Notes under the pieces: generated by a model
Told to the model about the DNA's origin: nothing
Database searches by the model: none
What the model saw: the letters and a program-made list of their open reading frames with translations, nothing else
NCBI GenBank assembly: GCA_965199665.1
Contig: OZ241208.1
Coordinates: 3,720,001-3,784,000 of the forward strand
DNA length: 64,000 bases
Reading direction: 5' to 3'
Source of the DNA: JAVVHH01 sp965199665
Lineage (GTDB): Bacteria > Pseudomonadota > Alphaproteobacteria > Acetobacterales > Acetobacteraceae
In this document: in pieces, positions 24,331-33,069 of the stretch
Layout of the letters: every line of letters begins with the position of its first letter
How positions within the stretch are numbered: the first letter of the stretch is position 1
Position numbers and translations under genes: made by a program

Positions 24331-24993
24331 TTGGATGGCGCAGCGCTGGCACGATTGCAACGGCAGGCGGAGAGCGGGGGCGAGGAGGCCGGCCGCGCCG
24401 TCGCGGCATTCCTGCGCGCCAACCCCGGCTGGCTGGCGGCGCATCCCGAGCTGTATGCCGTGCTGGATCCGCCGCGGCGCCTGCATGGCGAGGCGTTGAC
24501 CGACCACATGGCGGCCATGCTGGCCCAGGCCCGCCGGAACGGGACGGATGCGGCCGCCGGGCGCCGCGCCGCGGACGGGTTCACGCAGCGGGTGCAGGAT
24601 GCCGTGCTGTCCCTCATGCGCGCGCCGGACCCGGCGTGGTCGCTCCACCACGACCTGCCCGGCCTGCTACGGGTCGACAGCGTGCGGCTCTCCGCCGAGG
24701 GGGCCGAGTTGTCGGTCGCGCCCGGGATCGCGCCGCTCGCGCCCGGCACGGTCGATGCCGTGCTCGGCCAGCGAGCGGCACTGGTGCGCGACGTGGAGGC
24801 TGGGCGGGAGCGGACGTTGCATGGCGAGGCGGCGCCGTTGGCCGTGCGCGAGGCATTGATCCGCGTGCCCTTGGCCACCGGCCCCGGCCTGCTCGCGCTG
24901 GCGACCCGCGATGCGGCCGGGCTCGACGGGGCCGGGACCGCCGCGCTGGTGTTCCTCGGCCAAGCGGCGGCGGCGGCGCTCGAGCATCGATGA
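24331..24993 (+). CDS. DUF484 family protein (GAF-like)
   Basis: The 220-residue protein matches DUF484. The N-terminal helices contain VAAFLRANPGWLAAHPELYAVLDPP, where the family reads VxxFLRxNPDFL, followed by a GAF-like C-terminal half ending LALATRDAAG and FLGQAAAAALEHR. DUF484 genes commonly precede xerC in proteobacteria, as here, with an ATGA overlap at 24990. Function is unknown. The start is TTG 24331 (GGAGA at 24314-24318); no in-frame ATG lies near, and the start nearly touches that of priA on the other strand. Confidence 0.8.
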   Translation: MDGAALARLQRQAESGGEEAGRAVAAFLRANPGWLAAHPELYAVLDPPRRLHGEALTDHMAAMLAQARRNGTDAAAGRRAADGFTQRVQDAVLSLMRAPDPAWSLHHDLPGLLRVDSVRLSAEGAELSVAPGIAPLAPGTVDAVLGQRAALVRDVEAGRERTLHGEAAPLAVREALIRVPLATGPGLLALATRDAAGLDGAGTAALVFLGQAAAAALEHR

Positions 24994-25895
24994 CCGCGGC
25001 CGAGGCCGTCGCGTCATATCTCGACTGGCTGGAGCGGGAGCGGCGGGCGGCGACGCTGACGGTGGCGGCCTACCGCACCGACCTGCTCGGCTTCCTCGGC
25101 TTCCTTGCGCCTCATCTCGGCCGCGAACCGAGCCTGGCCGATCTCGCCGGGCTCGACGGGGCCGATCTGCGTGCCTGGCTGGCGGCCCAGGCGGCGGCGG
25201 GCGCCATCGCGGCGACCCGGGCGCGGCATCTATCGGCCGTGCGCGGCCTCTACGCCTTCCTCGCCCGGCGGCATGGCATGACCAACCCGGCCGCTTCCCT
25301 GCTTGGCCGACCGCGGAGCCGCCCGCCCGTGGCCCGGGCGCTGACGGCGCCCCAGGCGACCGATCTCGTGGCCGAAATCGGCGGCGACCGCCCGGACCCA
25401 CGCTGGCAGGCGCGCGACACGGCGCTGTTCACGTTGCTGTATGGCACCGGGCTGCGCATCGCGGAGGCGCTGGCGTTGGATTGCGGCGTGGTTGGCCATG
25501 AGACCGGGCTGCGGGTGCGCGGCAAGGGCGGCAAGGAGCGGATCGTGCCGTTGTTGCCGGCGGTGCGGGACGCAGTCGCCGCCTGGTTGCGGCTGCATCC
25601 GGCGCGTGCGAGCGACGCCCCCTTGTTCATCGGCGCCCGCGGCGCCCGGTTGGACGCGGCCGTGGCGCGCAAGACGATGCGCGATTTCCGCCGCGCCGCA
25701 GGCTTGCCGGAACACGCCTCGCCGCATGCCCTGCGGCACAGTTTTGCGACCCACCTGCTGGCGGGTGGGGCCGATCTACGGTCGATCCAAGAATTGCTCG
25801 GTCATGCCAGCCTATCGACGACGCAACGCTACACTGCCGTCGACGCGGCCGGGCTGCGGGACGCTTGGTCCCGCGCCCACCCGCGCCAGGGTTGA
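24990..25895 (+). CDS. xerC: Tyrosine recombinase XerC
   Basis: The 301-residue protein is a complete XerC/D-type recombinase for chromosome dimer resolution at dif. The N-terminal SAM-like core-binding domain covers about 1-105. Catalytic residues are Arg156 (GTGLRIAEAL), Lys179, His246 and Arg249 (HALRHSFATHLL), His272 (LGHASL) and the nucleophile Tyr281 (TTQRYTAVD). It overlaps the DUF484 gene by ATGA, the usual chromosomal xerC context, so this is the housekeeping enzyme rather than an integron or phage integrase. Confidence 0.93.
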   Translation: MTAAEAVASYLDWLERERRAATLTVAAYRTDLLGFLGFLAPHLGREPSLADLAGLDGADLRAWLAAQAAAGAIAATRARHLSAVRGLYAFLARRHGMTNPAASLLGRPRSRPPVARALTAPQATDLVAEIGGDRPDPRWQARDTALFTLLYGTGLRIAEALALDCGVVGHETGLRVRGKGGKERIVPLLPAVRDAVAAWLRLHPARASDAPLFIGARGARLDAAVARKTMRDFRRAAGLPEHASPHALRHSFATHLLAGGADLRSIQELLGHASLSTTQRYTAVDAAGLRDAWSRAHPRQG

Positions 25896-25902
25896 CCCTG
25901 GC
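25885..25902. terminator. Hairpin between convergent xerC and a small acidic protein gene
   Basis: GCCAGGG and CCCTGGC form a perfect 7-bp stem with loop TTGA, which contains the xerC stop codon. It lies exactly between two convergent genes and could terminate both. There is no clear T-tract, so factor-independent termination is doubtful. Confidence 0.4.
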
Positions 25903-26094
25903 TTACTTGTCGTCGGTCTCGACGCTCGCGTGCTCGGCTTCATCGAGCTCGTGCAACACTTCATCAACCGCCGATGGATCGAGCTTCTTGGCCTTGTCGG
26001 CCAGCTTCTTGGCTTCCGCCTCGTCGCCTTCCTCGGCGGCGTCCAGCGCCTGTTCGGCTAGGTCGACGGCCTTTTCGTGCTTGTCCTCGGGCAT
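25903..26094 (-). CDS. Small acidic helical protein
   Basis: The 63-residue protein is made almost entirely of charged and Ala residues (EKAVDLAEQALDAAEEGDEAEAKKLADKAKKLDP), forecasting two TPR-like or coiled helices. I start at ATG 26094 with GGAGA six bases before; an upstream ATG at 26112 is possible. I do not recognise a named family. It is transcribed towards xerC and stands after pdxJ on the same strand with a spacer of about 73 bp. Confidence 0.6.
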   Translation of the reverse strand: MPEDKHEKAVDLAEQALDAAEEGDEAEAKKLADKAKKLDPSAVDEVLHELDEAEHASVETDDK

Positions 26095-26167
26095 CGTGAT
26101 CTCCTTCAGCACCTAAGCGTTTCCAACGCGGTTCGGTTCACTGGCGCTGATCGCAGAGCACCTGTCT

Positions 26168-26878
26168 CTAGCGGGCCGAGCGGATCAGCGCGCGCATGCG
26201 GGCGACCACGCCGGGGATGCCGTCCATCAGCGCCTGGCCCATCAGGAAATGCCCGATATTGAGTTCCTCCACCTCCGGCAGCGCGGCGACTGGCAGCACG
26301 TTGGCGTAGGTCAGGCCGTGCCCGGCATGGCATTCCAGGCCGAGCCGGCGCAGATGGGCGGCGCCGGCGCGCAGGCGGTCCAGCTCGCCCGCCTCGCCTT
26401 CGGCATAAGCGCCCGTGTGCAGTTCCACGACCTCGGCGCCGAGGCGCGCGGCGGCCTCGAGCTGGGCCGGGTCGGGGGCGAGGAACAACGAGACGCGAAT
26501 GCCGGCGGCCTTGAGCGCCGCGATCTTGGGGCCGAGCGAGGCCGCCTGCGCGGCCGCGTCGAGCCCACCCTCCGTCGTCACTTCCTCCCGCCGCTCCGGC
26601 ACGAGGCAGCAGGCAGCCGGGCGCAGGCGCAGCGCAATGGCGACCATCTCGTCGGTCCCGGCCATCTCGAAATTGAGCCGGATCACCGGGGAGGTCGCCA
26701 ACCGCTCCAGATCGGCGTCGCGCACGTGCCGCCGGTCCTCGCGGAGGTGCGCGGTGATGCCGTCCGCACCGGCGCCGACGGCGACCAGCGCGGCGGCGAA
26801 CGGGTCCGGATGCGCGCCGCCGCGGGCATTGCGGACAGTGGCGACGTGATCGATGTTGACGCCGAGGCGAGCGCTCAT
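26168..26878 (-). CDS. pdxJ: Pyridoxine 5'-phosphate synthase
   Basis: The 236-residue TIM-barrel enzyme condenses 1-deoxy-D-xylulose 5-phosphate with 3-amino-2-oxopropyl phosphate in vitamin B6 synthesis. The N-terminus LGVNIDHVATVRNARGG, the second catalytic segment GITAHLREDRRHV, the glutamate in VELHTGAYAE and the phosphate-binding CHAGHGLTYANV are all present. The start is ATG 26878. Length is standard. It is followed on the same strand by a small acidic protein gene and preceded by osmC. Confidence 0.95.
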   Translation of the reverse strand: MSARLGVNIDHVATVRNARGGAHPDPFAAALVAVGAGADGITAHLREDRRHVRDADLERLATSPVIRLNFEMAGTDEMVAIALRLRPAACCLVPERREEVTTEGGLDAAAQAASLGPKIAALKAAGIRVSLFLAPDPAQLEAAARLGAEVVELHTGAYAEGEAGELDRLRAGAAHLRRLGLECHAGHGLTYANVLPVAALPEVEELNIGHFLMGQALMDGIPGVVARMRALIRSAR

Positions 26879-26912
26879 TCCCTCATCCTCCCGGCCTGTC
26901 CGAACGCGCGCA

Positions 26913-27395
26913 TCAGGACGCGTGGAACACGGGTTCGTGCCGGATCGGGAAATTGACGGAATTTGCGATGAAGCACTTGGCCTGCGCATCGTCGTGCAGC
27001 GCAGTCGCCCGCCCGACATCCGACCCGGCGGCCAGCGTGATCTCCGGCTGCAGCACGACTTCCGTGAAGCGGCCGCCACCCTCCGCATCCTCGACCATCA
27101 CGCCCTCGGCGATGTCTTCGTAGGCTTCGACGACGATGCCCTCGACGCTGCACAGGTGTAGGTACCAGAGCATGTGGCAGGACGAGACGGAGGCGACGAG
27201 CATCTCCTCCGGATTGTAGCGCGCCGGGTCGCCGCGGAACTCGGGATCCGATGAGCCCGGCAGCGTCGGCTTGCCCCGCACGGCGACCTCGTGCGCCCGC
27301 TCATAGGCGCGGTAGCCCGCCGTGCCGGACCCGGTATTGCCGGTCCAGGTGACCGTCACGGCGTAGCTGTGTTCGGTATCCGCCTTGAACGCCAT
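26913..27395 (-). CDS. OsmC-family peroxiredoxin
   Basis: The 160-residue protein has the OsmC fold with two redox cysteines, Cys73 (SVSSCHMLWYL) and Cys141 (DDAQAKCFIANS), and the conserved glutamate Glu64 in NPEEM. Such proteins reduce organic hydroperoxides using a dithiol reductant, in alphaproteobacteria often lipoyl proteins. It lies 8 bp downstream of lpd on the same strand, which fits a supply of reduced lipoamide from the 2-oxoglutarate dehydrogenase complex, an inference from context. No OhrR-type regulator is adjacent. Confidence 0.85.
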   Translation of the reverse strand: MAFKADTEHSYAVTVTWTGNTGSGTAGYRAYERAHEVAVRGKPTLPGSSDPEFRGDPARYNPEEMLVASVSSCHMLWYLHLCSVEGIVVEAYEDIAEGVMVEDAEGGGRFTEVVLQPEITLAAGSDVGRATALHDDAQAKCFIANSVNFPIRHEPVFHAS

Positions 27396-27403
27396 GGGTG
27401 CTC

Positions 27404-28795
27404 TCAGATGTGGATGGCGCGTCCTTCGACGGCGAGCGCGGCTTCCTTGACCGCTTCGCTCAGGCTCGGATGCGCGTGGCAGGTGCGGGCGATGTCCTCG
27501 CTGCTGGCGCCGAACTCCATGGCGGTGGCGATCTCGGCGATCAGCGTGCCGGCGTCGGGGCCGATGATGTGGGCGCCGAGCACCTTGTCGCTCGCCTTGT
27601 CGGCCAGGATCTTCACGAAGCCGTCGGTGCTGCCCATCGCACGGGCGCGGCCATTGGCGGTGAACGGGAATTTCCCGACGGCGTAGGCGATGCCCTGCTG
27701 CTTGAGCTGGTCCTCGGTGGAGCCGATGCTCGCGACCTCCGGCCAGGTGTAGACCACGCCAGGGATGACCCCGTAATTCACGTGCCCGGCCTGACCGGCC
27801 AGTTGCTCGGCCAGAGCCATACCCTCTTCCTCGGCCTTGTGGGCCAGCATCGGCCCGGCGATCACGTCGCCGATGGCGTAGATGCCCGGAACGTTGCTGG
27901 CGTAGTGCGCATCCACCTCGACGCGGCCGCGCTCATCCCGCTTGACGCCCAGCGCGTCCAGCCCGAGCCCGTCGGTGAAGGCGCGACGGCCGATGGCGAC
28001 CAGCACGACGTCGGTCTCGATCGTCTCCGCGTCACCACCCTTGGCCGGCTCGACGGTGAGCTTGATCCCGTTGCCGCTCGTGTCCGCAGCCGTCACCTTG
28101 GTGCCGAGGCGGAACGTGATGCCCTGCTTGCCCAGCACGCGCTCGAATGTCTTGGCGATCTCGGCGTCCATGCCGGGGACCAGCCGGTCGAGATACTCGA
28201 CGACGGTGACGTCGGCGCCAAGACGCTTCCACACGCTGCCGAGTTCAAGCCCGATATAGCCGCCGCCGATCACGACCATCCGCTCCGGCACCTGATCGAG
28301 CTCGAGGGCGCCGGTGCTGCTGACCACGCGCTTCTCGTCCACGTCAACGCCCGGGAGCGGGATGCTCTCGCTGCCGGTCGCCAGGATGATGCTCTTGGCC
28401 GCGTACTCGGTGCCGTCGACCGAGACGGTGCCCGGCGCCGTGATGGTGCCGGTGCCCTTGAGCCAGTCCACCTTGTTCTTCTTGAACAGGAACTCGACGC
28501 CCTTGACGTTGGCGCCCACCACCTCGCCCTTGCGGGACTGCATACGCGCCAGGTCGAGCTTGACGCTCTCGATCATGACGCCGTGGTCGGCGAAATGGTC
28601 GCGCGCTTCGGCGAAGTTCTCCGAGGATTGCAGCAACGCCTTGCTCGGGATGCAGCCGATGTTCAGGCACGTCCCGCCCAGCGTCGCGCGTTTCTCGACG
28701 CATGCCGTCTTGAGGCCGAGCTGCGCGGCGCGGATGGCGCACACGTAGCCGCCGGGGCCGCCGCCGATGACGATGACGTCGTACTGGTCAGCCAT
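27404..28795 (-). CDS. lpdA: Dihydrolipoyl dehydrogenase (E3)
   Basis: The 463-residue flavoprotein reoxidises the dihydrolipoyl arms of 2-oxo acid dehydrogenases with NAD. The FAD motif is VIVIGGGPGGYVCA, the redox disulfide is Cys43/Cys48 in GGTCLNIGCIPSK, and the NAD-binding GGGYIGLELG follows. The C-terminal interface has CHAHPSLSEAVKEAAL with the active-site histidine. It lies 3 bp after sucB and belongs to the sucA-sucB-lpd operon. Length and motifs are standard. Confidence 0.96.
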   Translation of the reverse strand: MADQYDVIVIGGGPGGYVCAIRAAQLGLKTACVEKRATLGGTCLNIGCIPSKALLQSSENFAEARDHFADHGVMIESVKLDLARMQSRKGEVVGANVKGVEFLFKKNKVDWLKGTGTITAPGTVSVDGTEYAAKSIILATGSESIPLPGVDVDEKRVVSSTGALELDQVPERMVVIGGGYIGLELGSVWKRLGADVTVVEYLDRLVPGMDAEIAKTFERVLGKQGITFRLGTKVTAADTSGNGIKLTVEPAKGGDAETIETDVVLVAIGRRAFTDGLGLDALGVKRDERGRVEVDAHYASNVPGIYAIGDVIAGPMLAHKAEEEGMALAEQLAGQAGHVNYGVIPGVVYTWPEVASIGSTEDQLKQQGIAYAVGKFPFTANGRARAMGSTDGFVKILADKASDKVLGAHIIGPDAGTLIAEIATAMEFGASSEDIARTCHAHPSLSEAVKEAALAVEGRAIHI

Positions 28796-28798
28796 GGT

Positions 28799-30079
28799 TC
28801 AGAGTCCTAGCAACAGGCGCCGCGGATCCTCGACGCCCTCCTTGACGCGGACGAGGAAGGACACGGCCTCCTTGCCGTCGACAATGCGGTGGTCGTAGCT
28901 CAGCGCGAGATACATCATCGGGCGGATCTCCACCTTGCCGCCGATGGCCATCGGGCGATCCTGGATCTTGTGCATGCCCAGGATGCCGGATTGCGGCGCG
29001 TTGAGGATGGGCGTGCTCATCAGGCTGCCGTAAACGCCGCCGTTGCTGACGGTGAAGGTGCCGCCGGAGAGCTCGTCCAGCTTGAGCTGCCCGTCGCGGG
29101 CGCGCTTGCCGAATTGGCTGATCGCACCCTCGATCTGGGCGAAGCCCATCTGGTCCACGTTGCGGATCACCGGCACGACCAAGCCGTTCGGCCCGCCGAC
29201 GGCCACGCCCATGTGGACGAAGTTCTTGTAGACGATGTCGTCGCCGTCGATCTCGGCGTTGACGGCCGGGTATTCCTTCAGCGCGGCGACGCAAGCGCGG
29301 ACGAACAGCGACATGAAGCCGAGGCGGACGCCGCCGTTGCGCTTCTCGAACGCGTCCTTGTATTCGGCCCGAAGCGCCATGGCCGCCGTCATGTCCACCT
29401 CGTTGAAGGTGGTGAGCATGGCGGCCGCGTTCTGCGCTTCCTTCAGCCGGAGCGCGATGGTGCGGCGCAGGCGGGTCATCTTGACGCGCTCTTCGCCCGG
29501 TGCGGTTTCGCGGGGCGCGCGGGCCGCCGGGGCACTCGCCGAGGCGTTGGCCGGCGCGGCGGGGCGGGACAGGAAGTCCAGCACGTCGCCCTTGGTGATA
29601 CGGCCGTCCTTGCCGGTGCCGTCGAGCTGCGCCGGTTGAACGCCGCGCTCCTGCATCATCTTGGCGGCGGCCGGCATGGGCTCGTGGGCGGTGCCGGACG
29701 GAGCAGGCTTGGCGGGCTCGGGCGCGGAGGTCGCGGGGCGGGATACCGGGCCGCGCGGCGCCGGCGGCGGGTTGACGCCCGCGGACGGGTTGGCAGCCGG
29801 AGACGACGCGGGCGGCTTGGGCTTGGCGTCCGCACTGCCCGACCCTGCCTCGAGCGTGCCGAGCACGGCGCCAACCTCGACCTCAGCGCCCTCTTCTGCC
29901 TGGATCGCTCCCAGCACGCCGGCCTGCGGCGCCGGCACTTCCACCGTGACCTTGTCCGTCTCGAGCTCCACCAGCGGTTCGTCGGCCGCGACGGTCTCGC
30001 CCGCTTTCTTCAGCCAACGCGCGACGGTCGCCGAGCTGACGCTTTCGCCCAGCGTGGGTACCTTGATGTCGATGCCCAT
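28799..30079 (-). CDS. sucB: Dihydrolipoyllysine succinyltransferase (2-oxoglutarate dehydrogenase E2)
   Basis: The 426-residue protein has a single N-terminal lipoyl domain with the lipoylated Lys43 in ETDKVTVEV, a Pro/Ala-rich linker (about 80-130), a peripheral E1/E3-binding domain (about 140-175) and the C-terminal catalytic domain ending in SYDHRIVDGKEAVSFL with the catalytic His. It forms the core of the 2-oxoglutarate dehydrogenase complex in the citric acid cycle. It lies 21 bp after sucA and 3 bp before lpd. Confidence 0.96.
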   Translation of the reverse strand: MGIDIKVPTLGESVSSATVARWLKKAGETVAADEPLVELETDKVTVEVPAPQAGVLGAIQAEEGAEVEVGAVLGTLEAGSGSADAKPKPPASSPAANPSAGVNPPPAPRGPVSRPATSAPEPAKPAPSGTAHEPMPAAAKMMQERGVQPAQLDGTGKDGRITKGDVLDFLSRPAAPANASASAPAARAPRETAPGEERVKMTRLRRTIALRLKEAQNAAAMLTTFNEVDMTAAMALRAEYKDAFEKRNGGVRLGFMSLFVRACVAALKEYPAVNAEIDGDDIVYKNFVHMGVAVGGPNGLVVPVIRNVDQMGFAQIEGAISQFGKRARDGQLKLDELSGGTFTVSNGGVYGSLMSTPILNAPQSGILGMHKIQDRPMAIGGKVEIRPMMYLALSYDHRIVDGKEAVSFLVRVKEGVEDPRRLLLGL

Positions 30080-30100
30080 GATCGGTTCCGTGTGCTTCCG

Positions 30101-32983
30101 TTAAGAGTTGAGGCCGAGCGCGTCGCGCACCAGGGCAGCTTGCTGCTGGGCATGGACCTTGGCCAGGCCGGTCGCCGGGCTGGCGGCATCCTCGCGGCCG
30201 ACGTAGCGCGGGCGGGTCGCCTTGCCGCCGAGGGCGACGAGCACCTTCTCGAGCCGCCGGTCGACGAAGGTCCAGGACCCCATGTTGGCGGGTTCCTCCT
30301 GGCACCAGATCAGCTCGGCATTCTTGTAGGGGCCGAGCACCTTGGGGAGGGTGATCTCCGGGAATGGGTAGATCTGCTCAAGCCGCACGATCGCCACGTC
30401 GTTCACGCCGGCTTCCCGCCGCGCCTGCAGCAGGTCGTAATATACCTTGCCCGAGCACATCACGACTCGGCGCACCGTCTCCGGCGCCGCAATCGGATCG
30501 ATCTCGTCGATCACGGTGCGGAAGCTCGTGCCCTCGGCAAAATCGGCCAACGGGCTGACCGCCAGCTTGTGCCGCAGCAGCGACTTTGGCGTCATGATGA
30601 CCAGCGGCTTGCGGTAGTTGCGCTTGAGCTGGCGGCGCAGCGCGTGGAAGTAGTTGGCCGGCGTGGTGATGTTGGCCACGATCATGTTGCGCTCGGCGCA
30701 AAGTTGCAGATAGCGCTCTAGCCGAGCCGAGCTGTGCTCCGGCCCCTGCCCCTCGTAGCCGTGCGGCAGCAGCAGCACCAAACCGCTCATACGGAGCCAC
30801 TTGGTCTCGCCGCTCGCCAGAAACTGGTCGATGATGACCTGCGCGCCGTTGGCGAAGTCGCCGAACTGCGCTTCCCACAGAACCAACGTGCGCGGATCGG
30901 CCAGCGTGTAGCCGTATTCGAAGCCGAGCACACCGGCTTCGGACAGCAACGAGTTATAGATCTCGATCTTGGCCTGGTCGGTCCGGATGTTGTTGAGCGG
31001 GACGTATTCGTGCTGGTTGTCCTGGTCGATCAGCACCGCGTGCCGCTGGCTGAACGTGCCGCGCTGGCAATCCTCGCCCGACAAACGGACGCGCGAACCA
31101 TCCAGCAACGTGCCACCAAAGGCCAGTGCCTCGCCGGTGGACCAGTCCAGCCCCTCGCCGCTCTCGAACATCGTCTTCTTGGCGTCGAGTTGTCGGGCGA
31201 TCTTGCTGTTGAGCGCGAAGTCGGATGGCGGGGTGGAGAGGGCGCGGCCGATCTCCTTCAGCGCATCCGCCGACAGCGCGGTCGAGTAGTCCTGCCGGTC
31301 ATCGTCGTCGCCGGCCTGCTTGAGACCCGACCAATGGCCCTCCAACCAGTCCGCCTTGTTCGGGCGGTAGGACTGCGCGGCCTGATAGGCTTCCTCGAGG
31401 CGGCCCTGGAAGTCGTCCCAGATCTTCTGCGAAGTCTCGGCGGGCAGACTGTTCTCGGTTGCCAGGCGCTCGGCGTAGAGGGCACGCGTGGTCGGCCGCT
31501 CCTTGATCGCCTTGTACATGATGGGCTGGGTGAAGGCCGGCTCGTCCGTTTCGTTATGGCCGTGGCGGCGATAGCAGACGATGTCCAGCACGATGTCGGT
31601 GGCGAACTGCATGCGGAACTCGGCCGCGAAGCGGGCGGCGAACACCACCGCCTCCGGCTTGTCGCCGTTGACGTGCAGGATCGGGCTTTGGATCGACTTG
31701 GCGACGTCGGTGCAATACAGGCCGGAGTAGGCGTGCGCCGGAACCGTGGTGAAGCCGATCTGATTGTTGACGATCAGGTGCACCGTGCCGCCGGTGCGGT
31801 AGCCGATGAGCTGGCTCATGGCCAACGTCTCGTAGACGAGGCCCTGGCCGGCGAAAGCGGCGTCGCCATGCATCAGGATGCCCATCACGGAGCGGCGGTC
31901 CTGCGTGTCCCCCGAAGCGTCCTGCCGGGCGCGGACCTTGCCGATGACCACCGGATCGACCGCCTCGAGGTGCGACGGATTGGGCTGCAGCGAGATGTGG
32001 ACCGTGCGGCCGGCGATCTCCACGTCGGTGGAGGTGCCGAGATGGTATTTGACGTCGCCCGAGCCCTGCACGCTATCCGGCTGCGAGCTGGCGCCGCCGA
32101 ACTCGCTGAATACGGCGGTGAACGGCTTGCGGACCACGTTGACCAGCGTATTCAGCCGGCCGCGATGCGGCATGCCGATGGCGATTTCGCCCACGCCAGC
32201 TTTCGCCGCGAGCTCGATCATCGCGTGCAACGCCGGGATGGTGACCTCTCCGCCCTCGAGCCCGAAGCGCTTGGTGCCCACGTAGCGACGCTGGCAGAAT
32301 GCCTCGAAGCCCTCGGCCTCCGTCAGCTGGGTCAGGATGTCGGTCTTGGCCCCGACGTCGAAGCCGGTCGTCCACGGGGCGCCTTCGATGCGGCGCTGGA
32401 TCCAGGTCTTCTGCTCCGGGTCCTGAATGTGCATGAATTCGACGCCGATGGAACCGCAGTAGCTGGCCCGCACGATGCCGAGGATCTCGTTGACGGTGGC
32501 GGACTCGCGGCCCAGCACGCCGTCGATGAAGATGGACCGGTCGCGGTCGCCGGGGCCGAAGCCGTAGGTCGCCGGGTCGAGCTCGGGGTGCGAAGACGGA
32601 ACCTGCAGGCCGAGCGGGTCGAGCTGGGCTTCCAGATGGCCGCGGACGCGGTAGGCGCGGATCAGCATCAGGGCGCGCAGGCTATCCAGCGCGGCGGAGC
32701 GGACCTGGTCGGGCGTGGCGCCGCCGGCAGCTGCGGGCGCCTTGGCCGGCTTGGCCGGAGCGGGCTCGGCCTCCCCGATCTCGAAACGGCGCGGCGCCCA
32801 GGACGCCCCGCTCGCGTCTTCCAGCACGCCGCGTGCCTCGTCGTTCAGCATGGCGAACAATTCGGCGAAGCTCTCGTCGACGCTGGCCGGGTTGTTGACC
32901 CAGCGGGCATACAAGTCCGCCATGTACGGCGCGTTGGCGCCGTTGAGGACAGAAGCGAGTGCGTCAACGCCGGGCATAGCCAA
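30101..32983 (-). CDS. sucA: 2-oxoglutarate dehydrogenase E1 component
   Basis: The 960-residue thiamine-diphosphate enzyme decarboxylates 2-oxoglutarate. Landmarks are the N-terminal ANAPYMADLYARWV, IGMPHRGRLNTLVNVVRKP, the TPP-binding GDAAFAGQGLVYETL, VNNQIGFTT and the C-terminal GLVLLLPHGYEGQGPEHSSARLERYLQLC. It heads the sucA-sucB-lpd operon. mdh lies upstream on the same strand, with 86 bp and a strong hairpin between; sucC and sucD, which sit there in many alphaproteobacteria, are absent. Confidence 0.96.
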   Translation of the reverse strand: MAMPGVDALASVLNGANAPYMADLYARWVNNPASVDESFAELFAMLNDEARGVLEDASGASWAPRRFEIGEAEPAPAKPAKAPAAAGGATPDQVRSAALDSLRALMLIRAYRVRGHLEAQLDPLGLQVPSSHPELDPATYGFGPGDRDRSIFIDGVLGRESATVNEILGIVRASYCGSIGVEFMHIQDPEQKTWIQRRIEGAPWTTGFDVGAKTDILTQLTEAEGFEAFCQRRYVGTKRFGLEGGEVTIPALHAMIELAAKAGVGEIAIGMPHRGRLNTLVNVVRKPFTAVFSEFGGASSQPDSVQGSGDVKYHLGTSTDVEIAGRTVHISLQPNPSHLEAVDPVVIGKVRARQDASGDTQDRRSVMGILMHGDAAFAGQGLVYETLAMSQLIGYRTGGTVHLIVNNQIGFTTVPAHAYSGLYCTDVAKSIQSPILHVNGDKPEAVVFAARFAAEFRMQFATDIVLDIVCYRRHGHNETDEPAFTQPIMYKAIKERPTTRALYAERLATENSLPAETSQKIWDDFQGRLEEAYQAAQSYRPNKADWLEGHWSGLKQAGDDDDRQDYSTALSADALKEIGRALSTPPSDFALNSKIARQLDAKKTMFESGEGLDWSTGEALAFGGTLLDGSRVRLSGEDCQRGTFSQRHAVLIDQDNQHEYVPLNNIRTDQAKIEIYNSLLSEAGVLGFEYGYTLADPRTLVLWEAQFGDFANGAQVIIDQFLASGETKWLRMSGLVLLLPHGYEGQGPEHSSARLERYLQLCAERNMIVANITTPANYFHALRRQLKRNYRKPLVIMTPKSLLRHKLAVSPLADFAEGTSFRTVIDEIDPIAAPETVRRVVMCSGKVYYDLLQARREAGVNDVAIVRLEQIYPFPEITLPKVLGPYKNAELIWCQEEPANMGSWTFVDRRLEKVLVALGGKATRPRYVGREDAASPATGLAKVHAQQQAALVRDALGLNS

Positions 32984-33033
32984 TTCCTTCTTGGGCCGCG
33001 GCGACCGGCCGCGAAGCTCTTACATAAGCGTCC

Positions 33034-33059
33034 CCAGGCGAGCGCACACGCTCGCCTGG
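33034..33059 (-). terminator. Strong hairpin between mdh and sucA
   Basis: CCAGGCGAGCG and CGCTCGCCTGG form a perfect 11-bp stem with the 4-nt loop CACA, 11 bp after the mdh stop in the direction of transcription. There is no T-run after the stem. It probably terminates or attenuates mdh transcription, or stabilises the mdh 3' end by processing, upstream of sucA. Confidence 0.6.
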
Positions 33060-33069
33060 TATGCAGCGA

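Noticed and set aside
24990..25895. XerC considered as a mobile-element integrase
   Set aside because: The DUF484-xerC context and standard length point to the chromosomal dimer-resolution enzyme.
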